DNA from: Nectonema munidae
Taxonomy: Eukaryota > Nematomorpha > Nectonematoida > Nectonematidae
Assembly (NCBI GenBank): GCA_030549495.1
Contig: JAUIRK010000147.1
Location: forward strand, 62,001-126,000
DNA length: 64,000 bases
Reading direction: 5' to 3'
Shown here: positions 1-10,137 of the stretch, one piece after another
Position numbering within the stretch: the stretch's first letter is position 1
Layout: each line of letters opens with the position of its first letter
Program-made: the position numbers and the translations under genes
Notes under the pieces: generated by a model
Database searches by the model: none
Told to the model about the DNA's origin: nothing
The model's input: only the letters and a program-made list of their open reading frames with translations

Positions 1-71
1 TTTTTGAAGTAGTAATTTATTGATATATACAACGAAAAATAAGATTTGGAATCATCACATTAAAACACTGT

Positions 72-392
72 TTAATTTAAATCAAAGAAATCGGAAATTT
101 TTGACTGCTTTAGATTGCGTACTTGTTTTCGAATTTCTTCTTCCACTACATTGTTTAAATCTATGCATTTTTCAAGTACTGCAGGAAGCCCATTATTTAT
201 CGCAAAAGCTTGAATTTCGGCTATACTTTTGCTTACATCTAAATTTTTGTATTGTATTTCAGCGCCTACATTACCATCATCATCTTCTTCGCTGTTTTCA
301 TCATCAACTTGATTTACTTCAAGGCGTTGTTGCAAATCTTCAATAGTTATAGGGATGTGAGTAAACTTATTGGGAGGAGATATGTGTGACCG
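72..392 (-). pseudogene. C-terminal fragment of a Tigger/pogo-like DDE transposase
   Basis: The frame is open from 392 to the stop at 72, though the first Met is at 335. It reads as an acidic stretch (DDENSEEDDDGN), a helical segment and a final KQSKISDFF. Acidic linkers ending in a Lys-Gln-x-x-I-x-x-FF tail are typical of the C-termini of Tigger/CENP-B-like transposases; that is family knowledge. No catalytic DDE region lies upstream, because an in-frame stop closes the frame near 395. It is therefore read as a truncated relic. A fragment of an unrelated acidic protein remains possible. Confidence 0.4.
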
Positions 393-545
393 TTATGGGA
401 GGTGACGCTATTCAAAGGTGGTCGCTCAAGTAGGTTTTTTTCCAATAACCATCAAGTACTCCTTGAATCATGTGTGAAAGTCGTGGGGTTAGCGAACCCT
501 AATTTGAGAAAATCTGCGACTACAGATTAGGACTGTTTTTTTTAG

Positions 546-768
546 AAAAGATTCCACCAGACTCCATCATAATCAGAGGAAAAACGAAACTTTTGCATCC
601 CATGCCATTCTGTGAAAAAAATAAGAAAGATGTAGAAAGTTTTTTGCAGCAACAAACAAACCTAAATCAGATTTGCAGTTCGGGGTATGGATGCGTCTAC
701 GAACTGGACATGGAATGCGATGAAACTGGAGCGGAACCGTTTGTCGTGTTCGAAATCAAATTTGACAA
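546..768 (+). CDS. Exon of GCC2/GCC3 membrane gene: Cys-containing ectodomain
   Basis: The acceptor is a T-run plus TTTAG at 541-545 and the donor is GACAA|GTATGC at 769. The frame enters with two bases and leaves with two, so the single T opening the next exon completes an Asn codon. It encodes MPFCEKNKKDVESF, then CSSGYGCVYELDMEC. The 74-codon run has normal-looking codon use, unlike the AT-rich flanks. Confidence 0.65.
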
Positions 769-3700
769 GTATGCCTTATTTACGTCCTCATTTTAACGAA
801 ATTGAGGAAATGTCTAAAGCTATGCTGCACTCTTATGATCTTATGACATAACTGTTTACAAGTATGCCTACACCTATATCTACTCGTTTTCATGAAATTA
901 TTCTTATACATACTGCGCTTATTAAATGTCATGGTTTATTTCCATATATTTGACAAGGTTCCCAACCACTTGGTTGATAGAAGAAGTTTATGTCAAAAAG
1001 AAACATGTACATGATTATCATTAAAAGCTCGATTTTATAGATTCAACCTGTTGTATAAAAAATTCGATTAGTTTGCTGCAACGTGATGTTCAAAAGGCCA
1101 TAGGACCTCTAAAATGATCATTCAAGTGAGAAACTAATTTGAAATACAAATACAATTGAATTTCATGTTCGAAAAAAATAGTTAATTACAAATCAGTCTA
1201 AAGATATCAAAAAATATAAGAAAATTATAATAACAAAAAAATAGTATTATAATTCATAGACTACACACATAACATGCTGCATTACAATTTGATAAGTAAA
1301 AATATTCAATTATATTTTTCGAGACCCATTTGTAAATGATAGATATCACTAAATTTAAGAAGATTATTGCTTCGAAAAAGAAATGAAGTGTGAGTTAACG
1401 CTTTTTTGTTGAAGACAATTCTGATTGCTTTTTTCTGAAGATTTGAAATTATGTCGACTTGTAATACCCCCAGTTAATTATGCTGTAGTATAAATGCGGA
1501 AGGAATAAACTTTTGTATATTATGAGCTTCATTAGTGAAACGTGGGAAATGCGATTATCCCACTTTAGTCTATTGTTTACGACGAGAACGCAGTTACCAG
1601 CTCAAAATTTGATTTGTTATTGATTGATAATAATAAGTGTCTACTTCGTAAAAAAATAATTCCTTTGGATTTTAACTTGTTGATACTAACACCAATATTG
1701 CTGTGGACTTCTTACACGTATCGATATATTGATTATAATTTTAAAAATTTGCAATAGTGGAACGATTAAGTCTCAATATCAAGGTTAAATCATCTGCATA
1801 AATTAAATGATTGACTGTAGGAAAATAATTAATAATAATTAAGGTTTTGTAGACATATATGTTTTTCTAGATCTAAAATAGTATCAGAAATACTATACTA
1901 TCTAGATCTATAATCTAGAAATACTATCGAGAACTATAATAGTATCAGAAATACTTCTAGGTCTAAAATAGAATCATACAAAGCTCATATCATTTTAATT
2001 CAAGAATTAAATATGCTTAGTGAGCACATCTTATTATTTTTTTATATGAATCAACGCAATTCTATTTTAAAATTATTGTAGTGTGAAAAAAATATTAACC
2101 TTAATCACAAGCCCCTAGATTTTTAATATAAATAAAATGAAATAAAGTTAGCATAATTTCAACTTCTTATTTGCAAAGGGGTTATTTTAGAAGCTTAAAA
2201 TTGAAAACTCTAGGTTACCCCTTCCCTTACTATCTTGATTCGCCACCCGCCTCAAAATTAAGCAAATTAAAAAATTCGATTGAATCAAAATACATCGATA
2301 AATTATTATATTTAAAAAAAACAAACATGATGTGATCTTAAAAGTAGAAGAAATATCCGTTAGAACAATTCGTCGGCATATAGTTCAAAGTATTGTTCAC
2401 ATTTAAGAATAGTTTTAAAAAACCCAATTTTGTTAGTCCACTCCAAAGTGAAACGTCCACCCAGATTGAGACACTCTCTTAAACCAAAGGTCTTCAGATG
2501 GAAGAGGATACTTCAAAATGATGAACAAGTAACAAAAAATAACCAAGCATTTTGAACACCTATTCCTAGAAAATTGATCTCTGATTTAAAAGACGAAAAA
2601 GGGACAAATTAAAATGTAGTAGAATGGGATTTGGAATTATATTTACGAAATATTTTTGTCTCTTTAATAAAATCATCACAAAATCATAGAATCATTTGAT
2701 TGTAATGTATTTATTAAATTTTCATATCATTATAATGTATTTTCGCTGGTCGAGCTTGGCTAGCCGGTATAAATGCAAGTCCCTCCGCATGGTCAAACGA
2801 TGATGATGATAATGATTATAATGTGTTTCAAAAATCAATCTATTAAAATTTTGTTTTGGTATTATATCTATCTGCATATATTATTGCGTTGAGAAAGCCG
2901 AATGTGTTTTGTGCTATGCTGTCTTCAGTGCAGAGTCAATGAAGGCACGAGAACGTGAGTATCACCTTTAAATGAAACATCTAGGTCACGCAAAGGAGGT
3001 TTGGATTTTTTAAACGACATGAACTATGTCCCAAAAGCTGAAGACCTGATGCCAGAGAGTTGTTTCTTCGGAAGAATGCCGGGTCTAATGAAATTACATT
3101 GGAAATAGCTATTCAAAAAAGGCATGTGCAGTACAGAAACACTTGGAAACTGTGTATTTTGAAAGCAGTAAATCTTTCTTAGGAAAGCCGCTTCAAAGAA
3201 GATGCAACAAGATTGTGGCCGAAATAAAAGTTTCACCCCTGTTCTCCTTTTAATTCGATGGGCTAACAGATGTAGACTCATGGTTTTAACTTCCTACTTT
3301 TGTGAAATAAGTTCATATTACACAATCTGACAAATTAAATTTCACGCTTTTTCCATCAAGAAGGCTTCAATAGCGAAGCGTATGTGTGCTGTATATGGAT
3401 GGTGCACCAGCTATGCCAGCATTGTGCAACAGTGCGTTGCTTATCAAAAGGAAAACGCGTTATCGTGATCTCCAGATAAAAAATTGTTTCTGGAGGTCCA
3501 AAAAAAGGAAAATCTTGTATCTCTCACTTCAAAAGTAAAATAGCGATTGAAAAAGGTATGCATACCTTGCCGACATTTTGGATCATCTGAACGAGCTAAA
3601 TTTAAAATTTCAATTTGAAATATTCTCCTTTTTCAAAATAGTTTTCTAGCGTCTGTTTTAAAACTACATAACTGCCGACCGAAAACCTTTTTTCTTATAT

Positions 3701-6700
3701 TTGAAAAGCTCTGTGGATTGATGGATGAGACTCAGGTCCATCTAAATCAGGTCTTCAAAGTCTTATTACTAACCTAATGAAATATAAAATAGGTTTAATT
3801 CTTCAGCTTGTTGTGGATGAGATGAGACAGGATCTCATAACATCATACCATGCATTCAAAATTTGCTGCTCAAATCCAGCTGCAGACTTTCTACTAACTC
3901 AGCTAAAACCTATTTTGATATTATTATTAAAAAAGCAGTGTGTTTGTAAAATGAGTTCGTACCAATGCTGTGATTTAGTTTACATAAATAATAATTAGTG
4001 CACTTCTGAAAATTTTTTGGTTTATATGTTTCTCTCCTTTGGCTTCACACTACAGGGCTGAGGAGTCAAAGTGAAATTATCCGATCGCAAATACTCACAA
4101 AAATCCATCTCAGGCTACAAATACTTAAACAATGAGACTGCAATTTAGAATATTCAAACACAATTCTTCCTTGCGGCTTTGACTAGAGAACTACTCTATA
4201 TGCTTACACAAATTAAACTTATTTTTTAATACTTAAAAATCGGACGCCTAAATTATATTAGATACCGACTCTGACTCTTATCTCCTTAAAATCTCTGAGC
4301 GCGACCCTGCTTCTCACGAAATACAATTGTAAATCACACGCTGATAGCAGGGGATCGTGCGATTTTGAGCTTCCGGGCAAGGGTGGTGAGTGCATAAACG
4401 CTCGGAACCATTGACTTAGATGCAGGGGCGCACATCCTCAAAATTATTGGGGGCGATTTTTTTTTTGCAATTTTCAAAATTAGTGGTCTGGAAATACCAC
4501 GGAAGACCAAATATTCAGGCATTCCTTTAAAATAGAGTGTATTCAGCGCATACCTAAAGTCCTAAATTTATACGACTACTTTATATTTTTTTTACAAAAT
4601 TGGTGAATTTAAATACTATACTTCCAGCGAAAATATTTTAATTAAATTTTCATATCGAATATACACTAGTTTAAAAAATCCAAAATTGTTAGCGGGTGGA
4701 ATAGGCTTTTCATTTGAAAAATGAAGTAGTCTACCAGGAACATTACAGGAATTGATGAAAGGATATTTGATTCATAGAGAAAACAAATAACTGAAGGTTG
4801 GATAGTTTTATATGAGTGAATGTAGTCTAAAGGCAAAGAGTCTACTAGGCCCTGCGATGTTTATATGAAAAATGTGATTGATTCAGGGGCAAGGGTATAA
4901 AATGAAGTTATAATTGTGCAAACAAAAATAAAACAAAAAATTAAGATAGCATTATTTCATTTTACTAAGCATCATTCAAAAATAGTTTAAAAGCTAAATT
5001 GATACAAGCTACAAAAATCTACAAAAAGTAAGATAACTTTTAACATTTTGCAATAATTTGCCTTTTATAATAACTTTAAAGGAAAAAAAGTCTACCAGAA
5101 AGTTATAGCGCTTCAACAAAAACTAAAAAAATTTTGAGCATAACTTAAGTTTTTTGAAAACTAATTTGACGTATCCCCTATAGCAGGGGTCGGGAACCTA
5201 TGGCTCGCGAGCCAGACATGGCTCTTTTGATGACTGCATCTGGCTCTCAGATAAAGTAGGTGGCCTTCAAGAAAAAGGGAGGTATCACGATAATGCATAT
5301 CAACAGAAAGAAGGCTTGTCAAGAGCTACTGTCCAGAGTGCAAGCTAGTGAGCAGTAACTCCGTGTATGGACGCGTCAAGGTGACTCTAGTTTGGCTGGC
5401 TTTGCTGGTTCGTTAGGAATAGTGGGGAACGGAAAGCCATTTACAGATGGCGAATATGTCAAAACATTTATGGTTGATGTGGCCAAGGAACTTTTTGCCG
5501 ACTTCTCTGATATAATCAAGAGAATAAAAGAAATGCCTGTCAGCAAAAACTATCGTACGATTATGATGTCAAATCAAGTGGAGGAACAACAAGTGAAAGA
5601 CATAAATGCAGCGAATTATTTTTCCTTTGCTTTGGATGAATCAACAGATGCGAGTCATTTATCCCAGTTAAGTATTATTGCACGTTACGTTGCAGGTGAC
5701 ACACTGCGTAAGGAAAGTCTTGCCGTTTTGTCACAGAAAGGGACAACAAGAGGGGAGGATTTTTTCAAGTCTTTCATGGAGTTCGCTAAAGAAAAAAATC
5801 TTATTTCTGTGTGTACTGACGGTGCCCGTGCATGGTGGGAAAAACAGAGGATTTATAGCACTTCCAAGAACAGACCTATCCTAAGTTTTCATTGCATTCT
5901 ACCTCAGGAAGCACTTTGTGCGCAAATGTGTAAAAAGCAGCTTGGTAGTGATGTGACTGATCATTTGCGCTTCAACTTTATTGTTGCTCGAGCTTTAAAT
6001 GATCGCAGTTTAAAGCATTGCGGGGTGAAGTTGGCAATAATTATCCCAGACTGGTTTTGCACAGCAATGAGCGTTGGCTGTCAAGAGTGAAGGTGCTTAG
6101 CTGTTTTGCGGCTTGCCTGACTTAAATCCGATATTTTCTTCGAATGAAAGACGTCGAACAATCCGAGCTATCGGACAATGAGTGGCTCCCCAAGTTTTTT
6201 CATCGTGTGGACATGACTGAACATCCAACTCAATGTCAAAATGCAAGGCGTTAGAAATACAGTGTTATCCCTTCGACAACCAGTTTTTGCATTTGAAAAG
6301 AAGCTAGAAATCTTTAAAGTGGATATTGAAACAGGTCGATTACTGCACTTTGAAAAACTAAGAGAATTTAAAGACGTGTGCATGGCAAATAACTCCGCTA
6401 AACATTTGATCTCCAGAAGCTAACAGGCTTCACATTTAATCTCCTCTAGTTATTCAAAGCATGCTTTGGGGAATTTCGTGAGCACGCTAGTCTTTTCAAG
6501 TTCACCACTCATTCATACGAATGTGCTGTGGACAAAGTCAATCTGAGTTTCATCCCCCGTGTTTCTATCAAATATTTTGAGATAGAAGTTGCTGACCTGA
6601 AGGCCACAGATATGTGGGTGAACAAGTTCAAATCACTGAATGAACATTTGGAAATACTTGCACGGATCCAAGCAGAGCTGACAAACAAACACAAATGGAC

Positions 6701-9563
6701 AGACATGAAAAAACTTCAACCCGCAGACCAGCTGATTACCAAAAGTTGGAACACGCTTGCTGTCACATACCAAACACTGCAGAGTGTGAGTTTTGCAGTA
6801 TTGACCATGTTTGGCTCTAGATATGCATGTAAGCAGTCCTTCTCACACCGGAAAAACATCATGATCAACTTGCGGTCACGTTTAGTAGATGGAAGTGTAA
6901 ACGTCTGCATGAAGCTGAACCTCACCACAGACTACAAAACCATAAGCAAAACTGCTTATTAATAACTTCGATAAACAAATGTTTAAAATAAATTAAGTCT
7001 TAGTATACTCTAAAATTGTTGGTCTTCTTTTTCCATTTTGTAGTATTCACTATTTAAAAATATATGGCTCTCAGAGGATTCGATTTTAAAATATGATATC
7101 TTATGAAAATAATGGGGCGAATTGTCCATGGGATGAACTGTCTTATAAAAATAATGGGGCGAAATGCCCCAGGACAAAACTAACATAAATCAAAGTATAC
7201 GAGAAAAGAAAATCATACCGTTTTTTTTAATATTTGTCTACAAATAAAATTCTGACAGCTGTCATAAATAGATCAAGTACATTTTTAACAACTGAAACAT
7301 TTTGTTTCGGTAATATATTTTTATTATAATAATCAACAAATTTTCTTAACAAAAATGATTTAATTAATTATGTACAGCGTAACTTACAAAATTTAACAAT
7401 CGAACATTATAAAAAATATCTCTGCTCAAATGCAAATAGAGTATTCTTGATTTTAAACTGAATAGCTAGTCAAAATATTTATTCCCAAATAGCTATTAAA
7501 AAAATTTCTTGACTTGAAAAAATTAAAGTTTTCAAATGTTTCAAAATGTAACAAACGTATTGATAGATTAAATGACCTTTGTTGAAAAAAATTCTTAGCG
7601 CTAGTCTAACAATATTCATTGATATAAAATTGTAACGATTGAAAACTATTTTAATTTAACTCTAAATGCAAATTAGACAGAAGCAGTGGTGTAGCCACCC
7701 TGAAAACACATTAGGGGGGCGGTGCCCCCTCGCCCCTGCTTAGATGCATATCTTACTAATTTTGTTACTTTTAAGGATTTAATTGATACTTTACCTACTT
7801 TGCAGTACTAGTCCATATGCACCGATAAATGATGAAACGGCGAAGGAAATCATTAAGAGATTCAGAGAGCTTTTGCTAGCTTTTCGACAAAACCACATTA
7901 TCCACAGCTACAAAATCGGTCAAACCTTGATATCAATCAACTCCAACTTCAGCGATATCTCTGAAATCACTTCTTATTGCCCACCAGGACACACCGTCAT
8001 CAATAACTTGTGTGGTAATGAATTAAAGTACGCGATAACTGTGTTTGAAATAAAAAAAATGTATTTTTAGCCGCATGCCCGCCGGGCAGTTACTTACATG
8101 ATAGCCAGTGCAAAACGTGTCAAATTGGAACCTATCAAGACAAAATCGGACAAGACCACTGTATCAAATGCCAAAGAGGATCTACAACTCTTCTAAGCGG
8201 TTCAAAGAGTCTAACTAACTGCATGCTACATCTCCAACAAGAAAGTCAATGTAAGCATTTTTGCCATTTTAAGTGATACCGATAGAACAACTCCATTTCA
8301 ATTCCTAGACACCAGCATGGGTCCAGGAATAGCCATTGCCATCATCGTTATAATCATATTGTGTGGCGCATTAGCAAGTCTAGCTTTCTTTTACAACAAG
8401 AAAAAAGGGTAAGCACAACTTTATACAATATCATCTAATTCTACCTCTTCTATCTGGGGCATAATCCTTGCATTTTGATTTTTGTGCAAAGGGTATACAC
8501 TATACAGCTGAAACAAAGCAGAAAACCTAGATTTTTTTACCCCACGTTCAAGATATATATTTTTATTTTTCTGTGTCAAAATTATTTACCTCTAACAAAA
8601 TAATCACCATCCTTGATTTGGAAAAGTTTCTGGTTTAAGCCAAATTAGCAAACTTTAGGTTTCTTTTCCTTAATTTTGCCGCATAGGTTAAAAAGGCAAA
8701 ATTTGTTTCGATATCAAATTCCTTCAAAACAATCAACAAAAAGGTGTGAGGCTTTTGACAATTTAAAAGAGTAATTTGTGGCTTATAAAGTGTTCTCGAG
8801 TCTTGCAAATTAATTCTTGTTGTGCTTATTCGACATTCGACCTGTTCACAACGACCACTTTTCATGCACCCCTTAAGTGGTTTCTCGATACGAATTTGAC
8901 TGTATGTACAGCTTAAAATGACCTTTAACAATAAACTACATTGCATTTAGGTAAAATTAATTTAAGTTTTAAAAAGAGCATTTTTTTGAAAATATTAAAT
9001 TGCAAAAAATTATAACTAAACGCTTTACATCTTTTCACTTTTTGTTAAAAAGAAACGTAAAATTTTTTTGATTAAGAAAACTGCATGTCCTTTATTGACC
9101 AGTTAAAATTTTCAGTTGTGAGCGAGTTTAAATTCATCATAGCTTCTTTTTTCTCATTAAGCGTTTTAAAATCAAATGCAACGAGTTTAATACTGGCCGC
9201 AGCTTTGAATGCTCGAGTAGCAATAGAACCGTATCAATTTGCACCTGGAAGTTGTATTATTATGGCGATTAAAAAAGTAAATCTACACTTAATTTAAAGA
9301 GAAAGTAATTTTACTTCTTTAAAGTTCTTATGTAGAAAGAATCCTGGCTTAGAACTATTTTGATTGAAGGTTGTGGTGGCACAAAACTCTAACATCAGAC
9401 TCTAGATGCTAAATTAGATTATCTAGAATTATTCTTTAAATGCCTTTAAAAAATTTTCTGACTTAGAATGCCAAAATTGCCGAAGATACAATTGGGGCCA
9501 ATCAATTTAAAAGAAACCATTGAAACAAGAGAAATGAGCAATGTTCCCTACGAAAACTTCTAA
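546..9563 (+). CDS. Single-pass membrane protein with GCC2/GCC3 (SVEP1/SCUBE-like) cysteine repeats, 3' part of gene
   Basis: Five exons (546-768, 7806-8014, 8071-8250, 8309-8408, 9467-9563) have AG/GT borders and compatible phases, and give 268 residues plus a stop. Upstream exons lie outside the window. Seen: an extracellular segment with several cysteines (residues 1-75); a helical stretch; then CPPGSYLHDSQC and CQIGTYQDKIGQDHC blocks (145-195), the spacing of GCC2/GCC3 (ephrin-receptor-like) repeats; one TM helix (about 211-232); an NKKKG stop-transfer; and a 32-residue tail ending NVPYENF. GCC2/GCC3 repeats occur in secreted or surface adhesion proteins such as SVEP1 and SCUBE, so a cell-surface role is inferred. 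Intron 1 (about 7 kb) holds two hAT relics; introns 2 and 3 are only 56 and 58 bp. The exon 1 to 2 join is the least certain, since another exon could sit in intron 1. The precise orthologue is not recognised. Confidence 0.78.
769..2340. other. Intron 1 (left part), no gene recognised
   Basis: AT-rich sequence without convincing coding potential. Between about 1866 and 1975 there are imperfect repeats of a TCTAGATCTAAAATAGTATC-like unit with AGAAATACTA, partly palindromic at CTAGATCTA. No other structure was seen. Confidence 0.5.
2345..2580 (+). pseudogene. Possible Tc1-like transposase relic
   Basis: Broken frames give VEEISVRTIRRH, resembling the helix-turn-helix of Tc1-type transposases (SxRTIRRxL), and then a basic stretch rich in KKP, KVKRP and LRH. 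Stops and frameshifts interrupt it and no DDE motif follows. The assignment rests on one motif. Confidence 0.25.
2735..2815 (+). repeat. Short conserved-looking tail ending in a GAT microsatellite
   Basis: A GC-balanced stretch (GGTCGAGCTTGGCTAGCCGG, then GCAAGTCCCTCCGCATGG) stands out from its AT-rich surroundings. It runs into GATGATGATGATAATGAT. Non-LTR retrotransposons and SINEs often end in such tails, so this is probably the 3' stub of one. The family was not identified. Confidence 0.35.
3010..3760 (+). pseudogene. ZBED5-like hAT transposase relic, internally deleted
   Basis: Three frames carry recognisable pieces of the ZBED5/SCAND3-type hAT transposase. YMDGAPAMP near 3392 matches the DGAxxM block of the catalytic core. 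YLADILDHLNELNLKFQFE at 3563-3620 matches the ADIFxxLNxLNxxLQ helix. The stretch between them is far too short for the family, so a large internal deletion is inferred, with many stops. No terminal inverted repeats were found. Confidence 0.55.
3777..5180. other. Intronic AT-rich spacer
   Basis: No gene was recognised. It holds one copy of the dispersed GATACCGACTCTGACTC motif (4261-4277) and a GC-richer stretch at 4340-4460 that resembles the end of a small DNA transposon, with no partner end found. Confidence 0.4.
5184..7110 (+). mobile_element. hAT element, GTF2IRD2/ZBED-like, 3' end truncated
   Basis: The left terminus starts CAGGGGTCGGGAACCTATGG and GCTCGCGAGCC, a well-known hAT-type end, followed by GGCTCTTTTGATG and GCATCTGGCTC. 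Coding remnants fill the interior. Near 7065-7080 ATGGCTCTCAG marks the start of the right subterminal region, but the mirrored CCCGACCCCTG end is missing, so the 3' end is lost. It lies in the first intron of the + strand membrane gene, in the same orientation. Confidence 0.75.
5392..6959 (+). pseudogene. hAT transposase pseudogene (GTF2IRD2-like)
   Basis: An open frame runs from 5392 to 6090 and a second from 6528 to 6961, with broken frames between (for example 6241-6423). The first has FALDESTDASHLSQLSIIAR, the conserved DESTD region containing the first catalytic Asp, and VCTDGARA, a damaged TDGAxxM block. The second has SVSFAVLTMFGSRYACKQSF and LRSRLVDG, the hAT C-terminal dimerisation region where FGSxYxCExxFS is usual. 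About 40 residues after TDGA are scrambled by a frameshift. At least two frameshifts make it inactive. Confidence 0.8.
7090..7185 (+). repeat. Two-copy direct repeat containing AATAATGGGGCGAA
   Basis: Two imperfect copies, spaced by about 44 bp, of TCTTATGAAAATAATGGGGC / TCTTATAAAAATAATGGGGC, each followed by a short GC-rich stretch. It is just downstream of the truncated hAT. Function unknown. Confidence 0.5.
7806..8014 (+). CDS. Exon of GCC2/GCC3 membrane gene: linker and first CPPG motif
   Basis: The acceptor CTTTGCAG ends at 7805 and the donor TGTG|GTAATG follows 8014. It encodes YAPINDETAKEIIKRF, a predicted helical linker, and ends with YCPPGHTVINNLC, the start of the cysteine repeat. 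Confidence 0.8.
8071..8250 (+). CDS. Exon of GCC2/GCC3 membrane gene: cysteine repeats
   Basis: The acceptor TATTTTTAG ends at 8070 and the donor CAAT|GTAAGC follows 8250. It encodes two C-x-x-C/G-T-Y type half-repeats (CPPGSY, CKTCQIGTYQD, CIKCQRGSTT). The intron before it is 56 bp. Confidence 0.85.
8309..8408 (+). CDS. Exon of GCC2/GCC3 membrane gene: transmembrane helix
   Basis: The acceptor ATTCCTAG ends at 8308 and the donor AAAGG|GTAAGC follows 8408. It encodes GPGIAIAIIVIIILCGALAS and then aromatic and lysine residues (FFYNKKK), a clear type I membrane anchor. The preceding intron is 58 bp. Confidence 0.85.
9467..9563 (+). CDS. Last exon of GCC2/GCC3 membrane gene: cytoplasmic tail
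   Basis: The acceptor TTTTCTGACTTAG ends at 9466. The first A completes the Gly codon left by GG in the TM exon. It then reads MPKLPKIQLGP through NVPYENF and TAA at 9561-9563. The phase match and position support it, although a 32-codon exon has little internal evidence. Confidence 0.68.
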
Positions 9564-9866
9564 TCCCTTTTCTCTTCTCGAAATTTCACCACAGCAAACA
9601 ATTTTTCCTTTCCTTTCATCAACAAATCTTGCCTCCATGAAATGCTCGCGTAAAAACATAAAATTTGATCTACCGCCAGAAAGACTAAGCGAGCAACAAA
9701 TTAAAGGATTTGTATCTTTTGTAAAATATTGTATTATTTTATAAATTCATATATTTTTACCATATTATCAAAATTGTTTTGGTATTTTTAGCTTTTCTTA
9801 CTTCGTTACAACAAATATTTTAACTAGTTATGCCATCATATCATTTATATTATATAAAATATTAAA

Positions 9867-9872
9867 AATAAA
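9867..9872 (+). terminator. AATAAA polyadenylation signal, + strand membrane gene
   Basis: Canonical AATAAA about 300 bp downstream of the TAA at 9563. It is the best candidate for 3'-end formation of the + strand gene. Confidence 0.5.
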
Positions 9873-9910
9873 GATTTTATCTTAAGCGTAAAGAGTTTAA
9901 TTCAGTTAAA

Positions 9911-9916
9911 TTTATT
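9911..9916 (-). terminator. AATAAA polyadenylation signal, TM2D1
   Basis: TTTATT on the + strand, so AATAAA on the - strand, 75 bp beyond the TM2D1 stop at 9991. It lies 39 bp from the opposing + strand signal, so the two mature 3' ends would overlap. Confidence 0.5.
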
Positions 9917-9990
9917 TTTGCAACAAAATCATGCATCCTTCTATCTAAAGTAACGTTTGGAGTTAAATCACATATCTGAAGTTCATTCCG

Positions 9991-10137
9991 TCAAGATGTT
10001 TCCTGGGAGTTAATTTCTTTGAAGCCTTCATAAAAATGAGATATTGCTTTTGGCGAAGAAGTACTGCTGCCACGCTTATGAAGATTGGCGCCATAATAGT
10101 TCATGACATAGTTTGAGCCATCAGATGGTTTTAATAT
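9991..10137 (-). CDS. TM2D1: TM2D1 last exon
   Basis: The acceptor TTTTTAG precedes 10137. It reads ILKPSDGSNYVMNYYGANL and ends with SQETS and TGA at 9991-9993. The PSDGSNY...NYYG block is the conserved C-terminal signature of TM2D1. Confidence 0.92.
   Translation of the reverse strand: MLKPSDGSNYVMNYYGANLHKRGSSTSSPKAISHFYEGFKEINSQETS

Noticed and set aside
3024-3281. 85-codon - strand ORF
   Set aside because: Antisense to the ZBED5-like relic, with no motif on this strand.
9541-9744. 67-codon ORF as an alternative exon of the membrane gene
   Set aside because: It is a different frame overlapping the tail exon 9467-9563, whose phase fits the TM exon.
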